A stretch of DNA of 64,000 nt from Cladocopium goreaui (GCA_947184155.2 CAMXCT020001502.1:401942-465941); one strand, 5' to 3'; counted from the stretch's first letter, positions 43,798 through 56,810 are shown. The notes: a model not told the origin generated them from the letters alone. Program-made: numbers and translations.

Positions 43798-46459
43798 TTT
43801 TTTTCCGAGTGTGGCCGATATCGCGCTAAAGGCTCGGTCCTTACATGAGCATAAGCTGAAAGAAAGATGTTTGTACAAGGACATAACATGTCCAAATGAG
43901 CAGGCAAATCAATCAAAAACAACACACAAACCACAAAAAACAAACACACACGACGACCCGCAAATCCCCCAGCCAGACTTGCGTTTCGCCAGCGGAAACA
44001 GCGAAGCAAACAGCGAAACACCAAAAACACACCAAAAAACGGGGCCGGAGCCCAAACAAAACACCCACAAAATCGATTTGCCAGGGGATGCAGTGGCTTG
44101 TCCACTGCATCTCTCTCAAAAACGTGCCAATGAATTAGGAATCACGGCATTCGGGCAAGCATGAAGGCATTAGCTAGTGTGTTTACTCAGGCAGGTGTCA
44201 AGCTGTACAAGATAACAGGGCTACTACTTATGCCTCTCTCAGCGTCCTCTCAGATCAGCTTGTCAGAGGGCCTCCATGGACAGAGTCGTCACCATATCTG
44301 TCAGTCGTAGCCACAAAGCCGTGATGGTGAAAGGGCCAGGTCCCCCCAGAGGGGGGGCGGCCAGTGATGGCGTACGGGAAGCATCGCAGGCCAGGGAAAA
44401 AACTTCCAAAATACCATCGCAAATATCCAGCATGCCCCTAGTTTCATAGGGGAAATTGCAACCAGCAGATTGATTGGTCTCAGCCAGCGAAGCTCCTAGG
44501 CAATACTCGCAAAGCGGAGAGACATGCAGAACAAATATAACCATTGTCGTTGTGCAGGCATGATGAAGCCAAATGGCGATGACGCCACACTCGGACAATA
44601 ACTAGGCTCCGAAAGGTAGTAAGGTTGTATTCGCAAGTTCAACCATACCAGTGCAACCTTCAGCCTCGTAGCTCTCTTTGGTGAAGGTTCGCGAAATATA
44701 CAAACTACAGAACTGTTCAGAAAATTTCAGGATGTCATCGTCCCTGAAAGACCTGCAGTGCATTGCAGTATGCACAGTAGAGCCACTCACCCACAGAATA
44801 GGCAGGCTGCATAGTCACCACACTCCATCCACCAAATGACGAACCATGTAGGCAGTCTTATGCTGCTCGCGGGCGCTCCAGGCAGTCCTACAGGGAGCAC
44901 CACTGGAGTGCACCAGTGAGGCTCACTGCAGCACAGTCTGGTCCATGGCATCGGCCGACTAACTACCGCCCCTCTCGGATAGAAGCAGCCACCCATGTAG
45001 TGGACCCAGGCAAAGGACATGCCAAAGAGGCACAGAAAAACAAACGAATTCGAAACCAATTAAGCAAAAAGCCCCGTCAAGGAGGTAAGGTCAAGTCAGC
45101 AGGAGGGGCAAAGTAAGAAAACGGGCCCTAGGGGCACCAAACAAATTGGCCGTCCTGAGTAACCTTAGTGGGTCACAAGAATGCTGTGTCAGTGCCTCTC
45201 AGATAAATAACCTAAGTCAACAAACTTCATCAGACCGGTCAACAATACTCACACAATCCAATTAAAGCACCAGTTTCTTCGCACCTTAGTGGGGGCAGGG
45301 GAGGGTAACACAGGCAGAAGAGGGCACCCTGGTCCCAACCCACCTGTAAAGCAAAAGACGACCGACCGAAAGCAAAACCAGACAGACCGACCAAACAACA
45401 AACAACCATGAGGGGGGTGCCGGGATGGCAGAGGAGGACAGGGGAGGAGAAGGCTGCATCTATCACATTAGAATAGCAATAGGGCAGCTTAGCGGAGACC
45501 AATGTGGGGCCTGGATCATCATCCAGATGAATACCTCAGTGAGGCCAAACTGAGCTCCCTGACGTCACCTGCAACATGGTGGAGAGGGTGAGAACGACCC
45601 CACACAGGGCTAACTAGCCTTTGTTGCCATGAGACAGAAGACGGAAGGACGACAAAGCACAACCACACTCCCAGCACAAAAGCAGGGCAACCGAGCCGTC
45701 ACAGCTGCAACCAGATACCCAGAGGGAGGCACCAGCATGAAAAACTGGACCAGGGCGCCACACGGGACCGACCGCGGGGGAGGGGAGGCAACACCAGACA
45801 GGGAGAGGAACCAAAAAGAGCCAAACAAAGAACCAAGGAAAGCGGGGCCCTACCGCAACCAGGGAGGAACACAAGAGAAGCAGAGAAACCCAAGAGACGC
45901 ACTGACAGAAGCATCAAACAGGAGGACCGCAACCACAATAGGGCGACGCCCCAAGGGGAATGCAAAAACGCAAAGGGGACAGTGAGCGGCACATAGGATG
46001 AGGGGAGTGGCGCTCTTGACCTTAGTAAAAGATGTATTGCAGGCAATTCTGGACCTTAGTTGCGCAGTGGAGTAGTATCGTGCACGCGAAACTGAAAAAC
46101 TGGACCTTATAAGTGGTGCAGGGAAGTACGAGTGCACCTGTCACGTCTATGGACAAACACACAAGTACAAACAACAAGTGCAAGCCACAAAACAACCAAT
46201 TAAGGAGGAAGAGACTAGTGCACCTGTCACGTCTATGGACAGATACACAAATTTGGAGCAAAAGTCAAGTGGACCACGCAAGAAAGGGACATGCAGGACG
46301 CGGAGGAGCCAAAGAATAGGTCCCTACCGGAGCAAAAGGGGCCCCATCCAACTGTAGTCAGGGGGGGCCAAAAGAGAAAAAGGCATCAAATAGCAGAAAA
46401 CAAAGCAAAGCAAAAAGTGACCCTAAAAACCAGGGGAGGAGAAGGAGGAAGAAGAAAAT
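43798..46459 (-). other. 3' region and poly(A) end of left helicase copy
   Basis: About 2.7 kb on the minus strand, after the last codon of the left helicase copy. Parts are clearly homologous to 59660-62248 (for example the CCCGCAAATCCCCCAGCCAGA block and the CACCTGTCACGTC..TGGACA repeats). It ends in an A9 run on the minus strand (T9 at about 43798-43806), the point where homology to the other copy also ends. The minus strand is strongly pyrimidine-biased, so long hydrophobic frames occur by chance. Confidence 0.65.
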
Positions 46460-49392
46460 CTATGTCTGACTCCGTGTAGTGTATTCAAGGTGGTGTTGCT
46501 TGTCTGCTCGGAGAGTGTCATTCCAGCTGTTCCCAATCGCAAAGGAGACAGGGTTCGCCCTTTCTGTCCTTGCGGCCAGAAGTCGCAACTCATTGCATTT
46601 AGTCTGAAAAGCAACAAAGTCGTTATCTGGTGCTCTCTTACGTAGTTTCCTATCCGGGAAGGCCCGCTCTCTCACGTGCTGCCTCAGGATCGTTTTTGGT
46701 AAGTAGTGGGCTGGTCGCTGGAACAGCACCCTGCCTGCTAACTTTCCGCGGTTAACTTCCCAGTGCGTGAACATATGGCGGTGTTGTACTTGCTGCCTGA
46801 GTTGTGCAGCATACTGGTGGAAACTTTTGGGCGTGTGCCACAACCTCAGGAGGCTGTAGTTAGACGGCCACTCAAGTGGACACAGAGTGGCTGTCTGCTT
46901 CCACATTGCAGGAGTAAGTCCTTTGGTGGATGGTACAATTACCTCCAGGTTGACTCTCGTGGGTCCAGTGGGTTGCAGGCCCCTCATAATGTAGGGTTCT
47001 ACTAAACCCATAGTGTACCCTCGTATGAGTTCCGAAAAGCAATCGGCTGCTTGTAATTCCTCGTCCAAAGCCAGACTCAATCCAGGAGCGTTTTTGTCAG
47101 TGAACTTAACCGCCTGCAGTACTTGGTCAAAAGCCTCGCTCTGCAGCCCCTCAAACACTCGCTGGGGACAAGAGAAGGAAACCTCTTGCGGGGCTTGGAT
47201 GGGACCTCCTTCTTCCCCTAGAAAACACGGCGCAATCTTGCTGGCCCAGCTAGCCGGAAACTACGCCAGTAAGGCCGAGATCCCACTGACCAGGTCGACC
47301 CCGGTGTGACGCCGAGAATGGGGCTGGTTTGTGACGACAACTTTCACAGGGCCACTGGGGGCACGTTTTCGGTTTACTTCTGCACTCTCTTTGGCTGCCC
47401 CAATTAGCTCAGAGAGGATTGGACGAAACCAAAACGTGGCGTACAACAGGCATTCCGTCTCTGGGGTAGCCAGAGACTCAGCTCGTCGAGTGAGCGAGCA
47501 TATGTACTGCGAAAGTGTTTCAGCCAGCCGGAGTGTGAAACTTCGGGCGGCATGTGCAAATACCCTCAACAGTATCGATCGCATCCCTCAGCCACAGTTC
47601 TGACGCAATTGACATGAAAAGGCGGGCAAACTTTTCTTGTATGGACGTCAGGGAGATAGTAAGCTTGGCCTGCAGCCACAGGTGTGGAAGAGCGCCTAGG
47701 TTGTCGGGCTGGAAGAAGACGTTGGCGTGAGGCTGTGAACTGTTCATCATGGTGGCCAGCTTGTCAGCTGCACCTTTGATTTCCATTTCCGTAGGGTCAT
47801 CAAGGGCAGGTGGGATTGGCGGGCGCCATGGTTCCTTAGGAGGTATATCCGCTTCATCGGCTTCCTCCTCTATATCAGATTCACCATCAGTGGTGGCTCG
47901 CTCTTCCTCTGACGAGGGATCATCCACTGTCTCGCCAGCCCCTTCAGGGCCTACTAGAGGGCTCTCTCTCATATGCACTTGCAGTGTAGGAGCCTGCAGT
48001 AGCAGTGGTTGCAGTCGGTGAGCATCAAAAATAGTGGATACCTGGTATGAGTAATATCCGCCGGTCTTTGGTGGCTTGATGAAAGTACATCTTGCTTCCT
48101 CTGAGCCTGTGGACAAGAACCGGGGGGCCATTGTGGGAAGCACACAGCCACAGTGGAGAGCGATATCCATCGCCGGCATAGCCATACAGGTATTCCCTAT
48201 CAATAGAACCTACTCGCCGTGAGGCGATGGTCACGACTGTGGGAGGCTAATGCTGCAGTGACTTCCTGCGTAAGCCGCAGCTTTGACTTCTGTGCAATTA
48301 CCAGCCGATATCTTCTCGGGGATCGCACTCCATTCAAGGTCACCACCATAGCAATGGCAAGGGGCGGTTTGTCTTGTGAGTTGAAGGGTGGATTAAGTCT
48401 CCACTCTAAGACCGCTTCTGCATCCGATGGTACGCGCTTTGGTTCATGAAACTGGACAAGCCTATCTTTGAGAGTATAGTACCCATAGTGATTTAGACCG
48501 CAAGCGTCTGAGCCATCCCGATCAGCCCAGCCATATCAATGGGGGAGACGATGTACGTATGTTTAATGGCTCTGGTGAGCGCGACAGTGGCTCGCCCAAA
48601 ACAGTCTTCCTTGGCCCCCGCTGAGGAATCCACACCCTGTCTGAACAACGACTGCTATTCGCGCGGTAGCCCCTGCTGCAGACGAGGTGGTGGCTATTCT
48701 AAGTCATCCAAACCAAGCTGCCTGAAAACCATGCTGCAGGAGTTGGGTGTGCACCGCCGTGCGATTACACATTACCAGGAGCTGCGCTGTCGCTCCTTGA
48801 TTGAGGTCCCGATAGCACTTTTGGAGGTAGTTGAGAAACACTACGATGTCCTCAATGGCAGCCATGAGATCTCTGGGGTCTCTAGGTACTTCCCATAGCA
48901 CCGTGCGGAAACCTCCGTGCTCGGCAGTGTGATCATGAGGGACAAAATGGCCTATTTGGATGGGATCCTGATCATGTAGCACCAGTTCCGGGTACCGAAC
49001 TGCGACGATGGCTTTATACGTCAACAGGGACACTCTGGAGCTGTTGGGCAGTATGATGCCCCATCTATGTGGGCCATCCAAACCGGCTGCTTCCACCGTA
49101 GTTGTACACTCAGGGATGCCAAATTCTGGCGCAGTAGCAATAAGCAGGACAGCTAATATTGCAGAAATCAGGCAACTATTAACATTCAGGTGGCTGAGTG
49201 TTTCCTGACTGAAAAGGCGCGCCAGTGAGGTTGGCAGGTTGTTGCGGTAGTCCAAACTCCTGTATGTGGTGCTTGGCCAAGGCTGAGCAGCCAAGCCACC
49301 TCAGGGTCATTATCCTGGCTCGCATCTGGCCAGAGAAGGGCAATTAGCTTGGTGAGCCGGGCAGAGGGCAGATAATCACCAGTGCGATTCTG
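46460..49392 (-). pseudogene. Frameshifted SF1 (Upf1/NAM7-like) helicase-family copy
   Basis: Intronless minus-strand coding homology passes through at least six frames. From 5' to 3': YRNNLPTSLARLF and LLVMCNRTAVHTQLL (49290-48704), motif V/VI-like GRATVALTRAIKHTYIV with IDMAGLIGMAQTL (about 48588-48508), HYGYYTLKDRLVQFHEP (48510-48210), IDREYLYGYAGDGYRSPLWL (48210-48025), then 48060-47520, 47584-47261 and 47260-46460. The VALTRA..IV segment matches SF1 helicase motif VI (AAA_12-type C-terminal lobe). The remainder is a C-terminal extension shared with 62249-64000. The Walker A/N-terminal half is absent because the LTR element begins at 49393. The shifts mark it as decayed. Confidence 0.7.
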
Positions 49393-50783
49393 TGAAAAAA
49401 CGTCATATCTAGGTACACCTCGTGTGTACCGCAATCAACGCTTTCGTTACTTCACTACGCCAGATGCGAACACCTATTGTGTTTGCAGCTCCGCAGTTAC
49501 TTACTTCCCCACAAAGTCAAGTAAAGGAACTCGTTCCACCCCGACTCCTAAGTGCACGTCAGACTCCTTCTTTTCTCTCCAGACGCCACGCACAACGGAA
49601 CAGGTCAACAAGATCCAAGGCAGGCACACGGCCACAAACCACAAGGGAAGCAACACAACAAGTTCCAAGTGTGGCTACTGTTTCCAATGCCCTAGGTGAC
49701 ACTGCAGTTCAGTTCGCTTCGGAACAATTGACACCACTCCCTTGAGCCGATGTCTCAACTGGAAAACTCGATTCCAGGATTCCAATACACAACCTTCCCT
49801 CAAAGGTTGTTGAAACAATTCCGAACTGCTATGATATACAAATCACCTAGTCACAAAACGTCAGAAACATCTCCAAAAGTTCTCAAGTCAAGCTGGTCCT
49901 CGTCCAAACGCAAGTAACCAGCTAGCCGGTGTTACTAGTCTCTACCAAACGTCTAGACTAGTCACACGGCTAGTTAAGAACGAAATGTTCCACTCAAATT
50001 CCTATACAAAATCCTCTTGCAATACAGAACAACATGGGAACCTCATGGCATCTCCAAAACAGTTCTTCACATAGATATGTGCTCCCATAGTGCCAAACTA
50101 CCAAGGAGAGTAAAAATGTTCTGCTCGACTTCTCCACAACAGTTCTTCACACAGAGATATCTTCTCATAGTTCCAAACCGTCGAGGAGAGTAGAATACTC
50201 TGCTCGACTTCTCAGCTAATATCCAGTCATAAACAGTCATAGCGCTAAAGTAGTTCGCTTACTGTCATAACCAAAAGTCAGCAACAAGTCACAGGCATAA
50301 AGATCATAATGCAGCTCTCCAGATCAAGTATCCGGAGGTTGAATAAGATACGTAGGCATTGTCCTCACAATGCCGAAGTATCTCACATACTCAAAAGATC
50401 TGCTTGACTTCTCAGCTAATGTCCAGTCATAAACAGTCATAGCGCTAAGGTAGTTCGCTTACTGCAATAACCAAACGTCAGCTATAAGCCACAGATATAA
50501 AGATCACAAAGTAGATCTCCAGATCAAATACCCAGAGGTCAAAGAAGATACGTAGGCATTGTCCTCACAATGCCGGAGTATCTCACATACTCGCAAGAAG
50601 TAATCAAATAGGCTTCACCAACATCTCAGATGTACGAAGCAATGACAAGAATCGAAACGGATGATCCAAAACCATCTCAGTTAGATTCATACTCCTCCAA
50701 GAGGTCAAAGAACTTCCGAGATCGATGGAATCATAGCATCCCGACTCAACTGCATAGCGAATGCTTCTGGAAGCATTCGCTCA
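49393..50783 (-). repeat. 3' LTR (1391 bp)
   Basis: Direct repeat of 57612-59035, about 98% alike over most of its length but clearly more diverged in the last 60-70 bp (49393-49460). It includes a 200-bp internal tandem duplication (starting 50211 and 50411, CTCAGCTAAT..TCCAGTCATAAACAGTC), hairpins GGCATTGTCCTCACAATGCC, and a terminal palindrome GCGAATGCTTC-TG-GAAGCATTCGC (50757-50780). Confidence 0.75.
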
Positions 50784-52920
50784 GTATCATAAAGCTAAAT
50801 AAAGCTCCAAACTGTACTTAAAGTGTCTTGAACTCCGTGTAGATTCACTTAGACCCACAGGTCGATATCTCAGAGCAACTCCGGCAGCTTCAAATACTAC
50901 AAAGCAATATCGAAACTGTTCAAGTCTGTTGCAGACATCTTCCCATAGTCCAGTTCCACTACCAAATACTCAATGAATGGCAGGTCGCACCAAAGCCAAG
51001 TTGTAACCCTGTAAGGGACACAAACTTTCACACCCCCTTTCGAGATGTCATTCATTCTTCTCTGTACACACATACTAAAGTCACATCCAGCATGAACTTC
51101 GCCATACCTTCAATGTCAAATGTGTAGAAGACTTTGTATTCACCAATAGACTTTGACATTCCATCAGTGCAGTACATCTTCAAGATAATGTCGAGGACTT
51201 GTTTGAAGTGCTCGTAGATGTTCTTCATCCACCAGCAAAATGAAGTCCAAATTCTTCTGAAATAACTGTCTCTGAGAATTCAACTGATTTCAGTCCACCT
51301 TCAGCTTGGAAGCCCGGTTGAAAGCAAGATAGAATTGATCCAATTCTGGATGATTCTCAAAATAGAAACAGTTGTCTTTCCAATGCTTCGCTCTTCACAA
51401 TGAAATAGTCGATCCAAATCCATAACCATCGCCATCGCTGATTTCAGCAATACTCCAGGGATATCTCCAGAAGCAAACTTCCACCAATCTTCAGCCAGTC
51501 GAAAATCATCAATTCAGAATCCATCAATCGTACCAGGTATCTCTTCAGAACGATATCTATCTTCCAATACCAGATCATCAACTGATCGAAGGAACCATGG
51601 CGTCAATTCGCGACCAACTACGGTGCTGTTTGTGGTTCCCTAGAACAAACGAAAACACCAACAACACACACACACACGAGATCCAAGACGAAGACAGACG
51701 AAGCACTGTCGGAGTCAACACAAAAAACAAGGCCGACTGTTTCAGCTAATCCGCATCCTCCAATGGAAGATAAACATGTCAGACAAGCGAAACTGTCATC
51801 AGCCTCAAATACTCACAGTCCAAAATCCACATTCGTGGTGTCACTAGTTTTGAACGTGAATACATTGATGCACCAGGCAAACTCAGCTTCAAACAAGCTA
51901 TATACTAGATGTGCTGAGCTTCGGACACGCTAGATACCAAGCGCTTTAAGTTTCGGGCACGCAGGGTACTAGATGCGCTAAGCTCAGGGCAAATCTCCAA
52001 GGCTGGACCTTGTCCCCCTTTTGAGATAAAGTCCATCAACCTTCAAAAATGAATTCTGGCCATCATAAAAGCTGATCTATTACATAGTCAAACAAAGAAA
52101 ACAAATACCAAAACACTCTACAAGCATACTACTTACAAACACATGAACCGCGTCAGGGAAATCCATTCCACTGACATCAATAAAGATATATATTCACACA
52201 TCAAGAATACAGTTCCAACAAGATTGACATGTACCTCAAGCCAGGGATGTCCAATCCACTGCCATCAACGGACAAGATAGCGACTAAACGTTCAGATCAA
52301 ACACAAGATCTTACAGGTGTTTCCATCAGACATTTAGCCTGGATCCTTACTGATTCTTCTTTCATTCAAGAATCGGATCTGGCCATGTCATCATCTGGAA
52401 AAATGGCGGCAAACAAAAAAACACAGAATTAAAGACAAGCCACCGTCGACATCGAAACAACCACGATGCACAAGCTCACAACAAGTTCACACACATGTCC
52501 ATGGACAGCACAGACATGAAACCTTTCCTACCAAGAGCTGATCCTTCCAGGATACAACTCACATACATGTTCATGTGCAATACATGCATGAGACCTTTCC
52601 TACCAAGAGCTGATCCTTCCAGGATACAACTCAACCCCACAATGCAAGCTTCTCACCCCCTTTCAAGATCTGCTTCCCTTCTCTCCCTTTTGCAGCGCAA
52701 AAGGATCCAGAGTGATCATAGCGAACACGTGCAAACTAGAGTGAACCTCGAGCTGGCCAGCGGTTGTCAAACCAATTACCAACTATTCTCTCTATTGCAC
52801 AAACTGCCAGGAATTGACAAGATATACAGACCCTGGACTCCATCCAAAGAACAGGAAACGGATCCCTTTCACAGCACTCAATAGAGGACCTCTGAGAATG
52901 CTCCAGCCATTCTTGTCCTT
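50784..52920. other. Non-coding 3' internal region of LTR element
   Basis: No coding segment is supported. A 73-bp tandem duplication lies around 52518-52633 (CCTTTCCTACCAAGAGCTGA in both copies). Related phrases TACTAGATG(T/C)GCTGAGCT recur at 51900-51985. The sequence is CA-rich on the plus strand. Confidence 0.5.
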
Positions 52921-54255
52921 CTAATAGATACGGCGGTACTGCTGCTTGCCGTCTCTCAGCATGCCGAGTCCATTCGGGGCCCACAGGGCCGTAATGGCTG
53001 AAACCTGGTCGCCACGATAAGGAGTGGGTGAAAGCGTTCGTAAAACGCCACTGCCTGGGTCCCTCGTGACTATCCCAGTTCTCTGACTGGGAGTTGAAAT
53101 ACCCATCGGGGCAGTGGGACGCTGTTCACCTGGACGTTCTGGGCAATAAGCCATGAACAAAGAATCCGGTAACGTTGGCGGCGGGGGCAGCCCCGCACCT
53201 ACTCCCGCAGGCATTGGATGTCCACTGGCAGGTGCTGCAGGCATTGGGTGTCCACTGACAGGTCCCGCAGGCATTGGGTGTCCACTGACAGGTCCCACAT
53301 GCATTGGGTATCCACTGGCAGGTGCCGCAGGCAATGGATGTCCACTAGCAGGTGCCGCCGGCATCGGAGGTCCACTGGCAGGCGCGGCAGACATTCTCAT
53401 AGATGGTGGAGTGCCTCCAGGTAACCCCGCCCCGGGCACGGCAGCTGTCCCTGTCTGCCCAACCATGCCAGGAGGATTGACAGGTGGGTTCGGTGGAAAG
53501 AATCCACCCATCTCCACCCTCTCAGGCGTCTCAGGTGTGTCCATATGGATCCCTTCCGGTGTCCCCATCACACGGACAAGCTCCTTGAGGTGTCGGCTGA
53601 CTTCCTCAAAACCGCCCTGAAGACACTGTTCAAGCCTTTCACCCTGAGTCTTGATCTCTTCCGATTCCCGAACAGCTTTGACATTGTTCTCGATCGTCTC
53701 ATTCCCCGACATGGCCCACTTCCCAACATGGGAGAATTTGTCGAATGCTTTCAACAATTTCACAATCTCGGCACTCTGGTGTGACACCGCTCCCGTCACG
53801 GCAGTAGTACCATATGACTGGGCCTTCAATTGCTCTCGAAGCTCGCTGAATCCTTTCGAGAGCTCTTTGCGGGCGTCACTAACATTGTCCACAGCCAGAC
53901 CCAAGTCCTCTGTCAAGGTGGTGAGCTTGGAAGCGCAGTCACCGATGTTCTTTGCCAGAGCATTACTTACCATCAAGACTGATTTCTCAGCTTCTTCCGG
54001 CAATGCCTCCACTGGTGGTATCTCTGCTCCTGGACCAACATCCTCATTCAAACCTGGGCTTTCATGGGCTTCGGTCGCGGTACGGCCACGCGACCGTGAC
54101 CGCCCACGGTGCTCATCACCTTCTTCCCCATGAGCTCCATTGCCATGGGCACGGGCATCTCCATCGGCCGACATTCCTAGCAGTACCCGTTCGAGACGAT
54201 TGCGCAGAGCTGACACTACCCTGTTCGACAGGCCAGGCTGATGATAGAGCCGCAT
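52921..54255 (-). CDS. Coiled-coil, proline-repeat gag-like protein
   Basis: ATG at 54255 gives about 444 residues. The N-terminus has a basic/RS-like patch (RGRSRSRGR). The middle (about residues 95-225) is heptad-like and probably coiled coil (LTTLTEDLGLAVDNVSDARK, GFSELREQLKAQ). A Pro/Gly/Met-rich domain follows, with at least seven copies of a 10-residue repeat of the form (P/A)ASGHPMPA(A/G). The C-terminus ends RDGKQQYRRIY. No zinc knuckle, protease or polymerase is visible. Size, order and composition suit a structural (gag-like) protein, but no family is recognised. It is the largest ORF of the LTR-bounded unit. Confidence 0.6.
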   Translation of the reverse strand: MRLYHQPGLSNRVVSALRNRLERVLLGMSADGDARAHGNGAHGEEGDEHRGRSRSRGRTATEAHESPGLNEDVGPGAEIPPVEALPEEAEKSVLMVSNALAKNIGDCASKLTTLTEDLGLAVDNVSDARKELSKGFSELREQLKAQSYGTTAVTGAVSHQSAEIVKLLKAFDKFSHVGKWAMSGNETIENNVKAVRESEEIKTQGERLEQCLQGGFEEVSRHLKELVRVMGTPEGIHMDTPETPERVEMGGFFPPNPPVNPPGMVGQTGTAAVPGAGLPGGTPPSMRMSAAPASGPPMPAAPASGHPLPAAPASGYPMHVGPVSGHPMPAGPVSGHPMPAAPASGHPMPAGVGAGLPPPPTLPDSLFMAYCPERPGEQRPTAPMGISTPSQRTGIVTRDPGSGVLRTLSPTPYRGDQVSAITALWAPNGLGMLRDGKQQYRRIY

Positions 54256-54914
54256 TCCCTGCACTCTTCAGGTCTCCACCAAGACATCAAATCAATCCAA
54301 CAACCAACATGAGATGCATGCTTAACAATACACAACAACTAACAAGACTGTTTCCCAAAATTCCAGATGCTACCAACATACCGGAATTTTGCGAACCAGT
54401 AGCACATGTCCCAACATGCAACCAAAGTCTGGATTCATTTCCAACACAGCAAAACAGGGAAACTGACTGTCCTTCTCTACAAAACGCCAGAACAGTCACC
54501 ATCCCTAAAACAAGTCAAAACGAGTTCTCGTGAGTTCACTGTGCACTCCCTGCTATATGCAGCACAAACTCAAAATCAAATCGATTGACAGGCATGCAAG
54601 TGTTCTGGAAATGAACCTGTCTCCGTGGTTTTGCAAGAACCCTTCAACAAGTCATCTTCGCAAAAACTGCACTCGCCAACTGACAAACTGACAAATAAAA
54701 ACCTAACTGCAAAACAAGGAGCATTGCACAAAACACCCAAAATTGTTTGTGTTTCATTTGTTTGTTTCGTTTCGTTTGTTTCGTTTCGTTTTAAAATTGA
54801 GATTCCACATGACTGCATTCCACACTCTTGCAACATGACCGCATCAAAATACTGAAATGTGCCAATCACCGATTGCACGCACTCAAACCGCACTTTCCAC
54901 CATTTTGCAACAAC

Positions 54915-55238
54915 TCACACAGCTGAGCCTAGAGACCTAAAGTACACTAATCTACAACTCACCCACGCTTTAGTTTCGATCAGGACGTTCACGAACTGGC
55001 TCATAGACAACCATCTGATCGATGATCCGATAAAGCAACCTTCCTTGCCCATCATATTCTTCAGGAAGAAGAAGTCCATACCAACGGAACTCACCTTTCT
55101 GAACTTTCTCCAGTACATTTGAGTCGCACTCAAATCGATCCTGGAGGTATGGATATCTGGTGAGATCCTCTGAAGCGTCCGCAGTTCTTCCAACTGTGGT
55201 GGGGCGACAGCGATCCAAAGGCGGATGCTATCCTCCAT
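54915..55238 (-). pseudogene. Broken paralogue of the 55657-56031 protein
   Basis: ATG 55238 starts SIRLWIAVAPPQLEELR, aligning with the start of the neighbouring ORF. After about 37 codons the homology moves to another frame (55130-54980: NVLEKVQKGEFRWYGLL, GRLLYRI). About 40 codons of the relative are missing. So this copy has an internal deletion and a frameshift, unless a small intron restores it. Confidence 0.6.
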
Positions 55239-55656
55239 TGCTCTAAAATCAAAAACAAATTAGATCCCTTCACTCAGCAAAAGCAAAACAAATGGCTTCG
55301 CGGCATCGATGCAGACATGCAATGCAACTAATGCTTCATGTGGCAAACAAAACACTCACTGCAAATCTCAGTACAGGCTGATCTCTTGACTGTGATCCTT
55401 GCCGCATACAGTTCCTCTGAACCAACGACCCATGACCCTGCAGTCAAGCTCCAACTCCGCATGACAACTCCACGTGCCCAAATGCACAGTTTCCCCACAG
55501 CAATGCAAACTGTCCGTTCATCACATGAGCAACGCAGACCCTCCAGGCTGCCGAAGGAACTCTTTCTTCTTTCCCTTCCGCATTTCAAACTGGGACTCAA
55601 AAACTATACCTAAGACTCCATGGTCTGCCCGATTGCTATACTTGGACCCTGACCAG

Positions 55657-56031
55657 TTAAATGAACTTAACAGCCATCTCACTAATGCGGTACAACAAGC
55701 GCCCTTTGCTGTCCCACTCTTCACATTTCACAGGCCCATGCCACCGGTACTCAGTGGGCTTAGTCTTCTCCAAGATTCCACTCTCAACCTTTTGAAGGTA
55801 CCCGAGCGCAAAAACTTCCATTTCCATCACCGCATAGTCTTTCTGATGGTGTTCACCCTTCAAACCTTCAGGCGTCCAATCCATAAAGTACTGGGCACGA
55901 TCCACAGCCTCCTTAGGTCCCAAGCGCAGGTCAAAGCGACCAGAATATTCATCTGGAAACACCTCATTGCCCTTGTTCAACTCTTCCAACTGCTTAGGCG
56001 TCAAAGCAATCCAGAGCTTGAGCGACTCCAT
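55657..56031 (-). CDS. Small conserved protein, LWIALTPKQLEEL type
   Basis: ATG 56031 gives 124 residues starting MESLKLWIALTPKQLEEL and ending SKGRLLYRISEMAVKFI. It is a compact, mixed alpha/beta-looking protein with no signal peptide or membrane segment. The next ORF downstream is a decayed relative, so the family duplicated within this unit. The TP.QLEEL..G..F opening and the E(Y/F)RW(H/Y)G..EE segment are conserved between the two. I do not recognise a Pfam-type domain and give no function. Confidence 0.6.
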   Translation of the reverse strand: MESLKLWIALTPKQLEELNKGNEVFPDEYSGRFDLRLGPKEAVDRAQYFMDWTPEGLKGEHHQKDYAVMEMEVFALGYLQKVESGILEKTKPTEYRWHGPVKCEEWDSKGRLLYRISEMAVKFI

Positions 56032-56381
56032 GTTTGAAACGCACACACACGGCCACGGTCTCAGAGCTCTTGACACAAAACAGTCACAAACAGCTGCGGA
56101 AACATGAGTAGAGGTTCATCCAAAGCTCATACTCTTGGAAACCAAAACTCCCACACTTCTCATGTGCAAACATCACAAGACTGACCCAACGGCTTTCTCT
56201 GTCGCTTCCAGCTTTACCTCTCTCAGCCAACGACCTTATACACCTCTAGGTCACAAACAGTTCAACGTTTCAAACTCCCGCATCAAACAGAGCTAAACGG
56301 GTCATTTCTTTCCAGGCAGCCAACCGCAGAGCACAAAAGCTATTTCTACTGACGTCTCCTCCTAAACCAGCAAACTATGGC

Positions 56382-56810
56382 CTAACTAGGATCATTCAGC
56401 CCAACCTCTCTGAGCAGGTCTTCCTCAGCTGTCATCTCCGGGACGTCACTCACACTCGTCAACTCATCGTCCGAGTTGGCACGTGTATCACAGTGACCTT
56501 CCTTCCCAGACGTCGACACTGTCGCAGCATCAATCAACGGTGGCTCCCTTCTGACGCCCGCCACACTTTCTTCCGCATCAATGACAACAGGTGCGGTAGC
56601 CGCGTCAATGGGATATGCTCGACGCCGCACAGCTTTGGAAGACTGGCCCTTCTTGTCGAAGCTGTTCTTGATCACTGGTTGCTTAGCGCGAGACGTTACA
56701 GATGTTGGCTCCTCCTTAGAGACTTCCTTCTGGTCTCCCCGATCGGACATGGCAACCAGATCTACCTTTGACCTTCTTGAACAATACTTGGCGTCATCAG
56801 TGACAAGCAT
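56382..56810 (-). CDS. Small acidic/basic protein, unknown
   Basis: ATG 56810 gives 142 residues; a second ATG is at 56750. A Lys/Arg/Ser-rich half is followed by an acidic C-terminus (ELTSVSDVPEMTAEEDLLRE). Two related segments, YPIDAATAPV and PPLIDAATVST, suggest an internal repeat. It looks largely disordered. It is the first ORF after the 5' LTR and may be the 5'-most product of the transcript. Confidence 0.45.
   Translation of the reverse strand: MLVTDDAKYCSRRSKVDLVAMSDRGDQKEVSKEEPTSVTSRAKQPVIKNSFDKKGQSSKAVRRRAYPIDAATAPVVIDAEESVAGVRREPPLIDAATVSTSGKEGHCDTRANSDDELTSVSDVPEMTAEEDLLREVGLNDPS

Noticed and set aside
50757..50783. Helitron 3' end (hairpin followed by CT-type end)
   Set aside because: The palindrome is near the LTR edge, but it is followed by TCAG not CTRR, the other end lacks TC, and the sequence occurs as a direct repeat with TG...CA ends.
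53153..54133. Plus-strand frames opposite the gag-like ORF
   Set aside because: They mirror the Pro-repeat region (Gly/Ala-rich complement) and lack independent signals.
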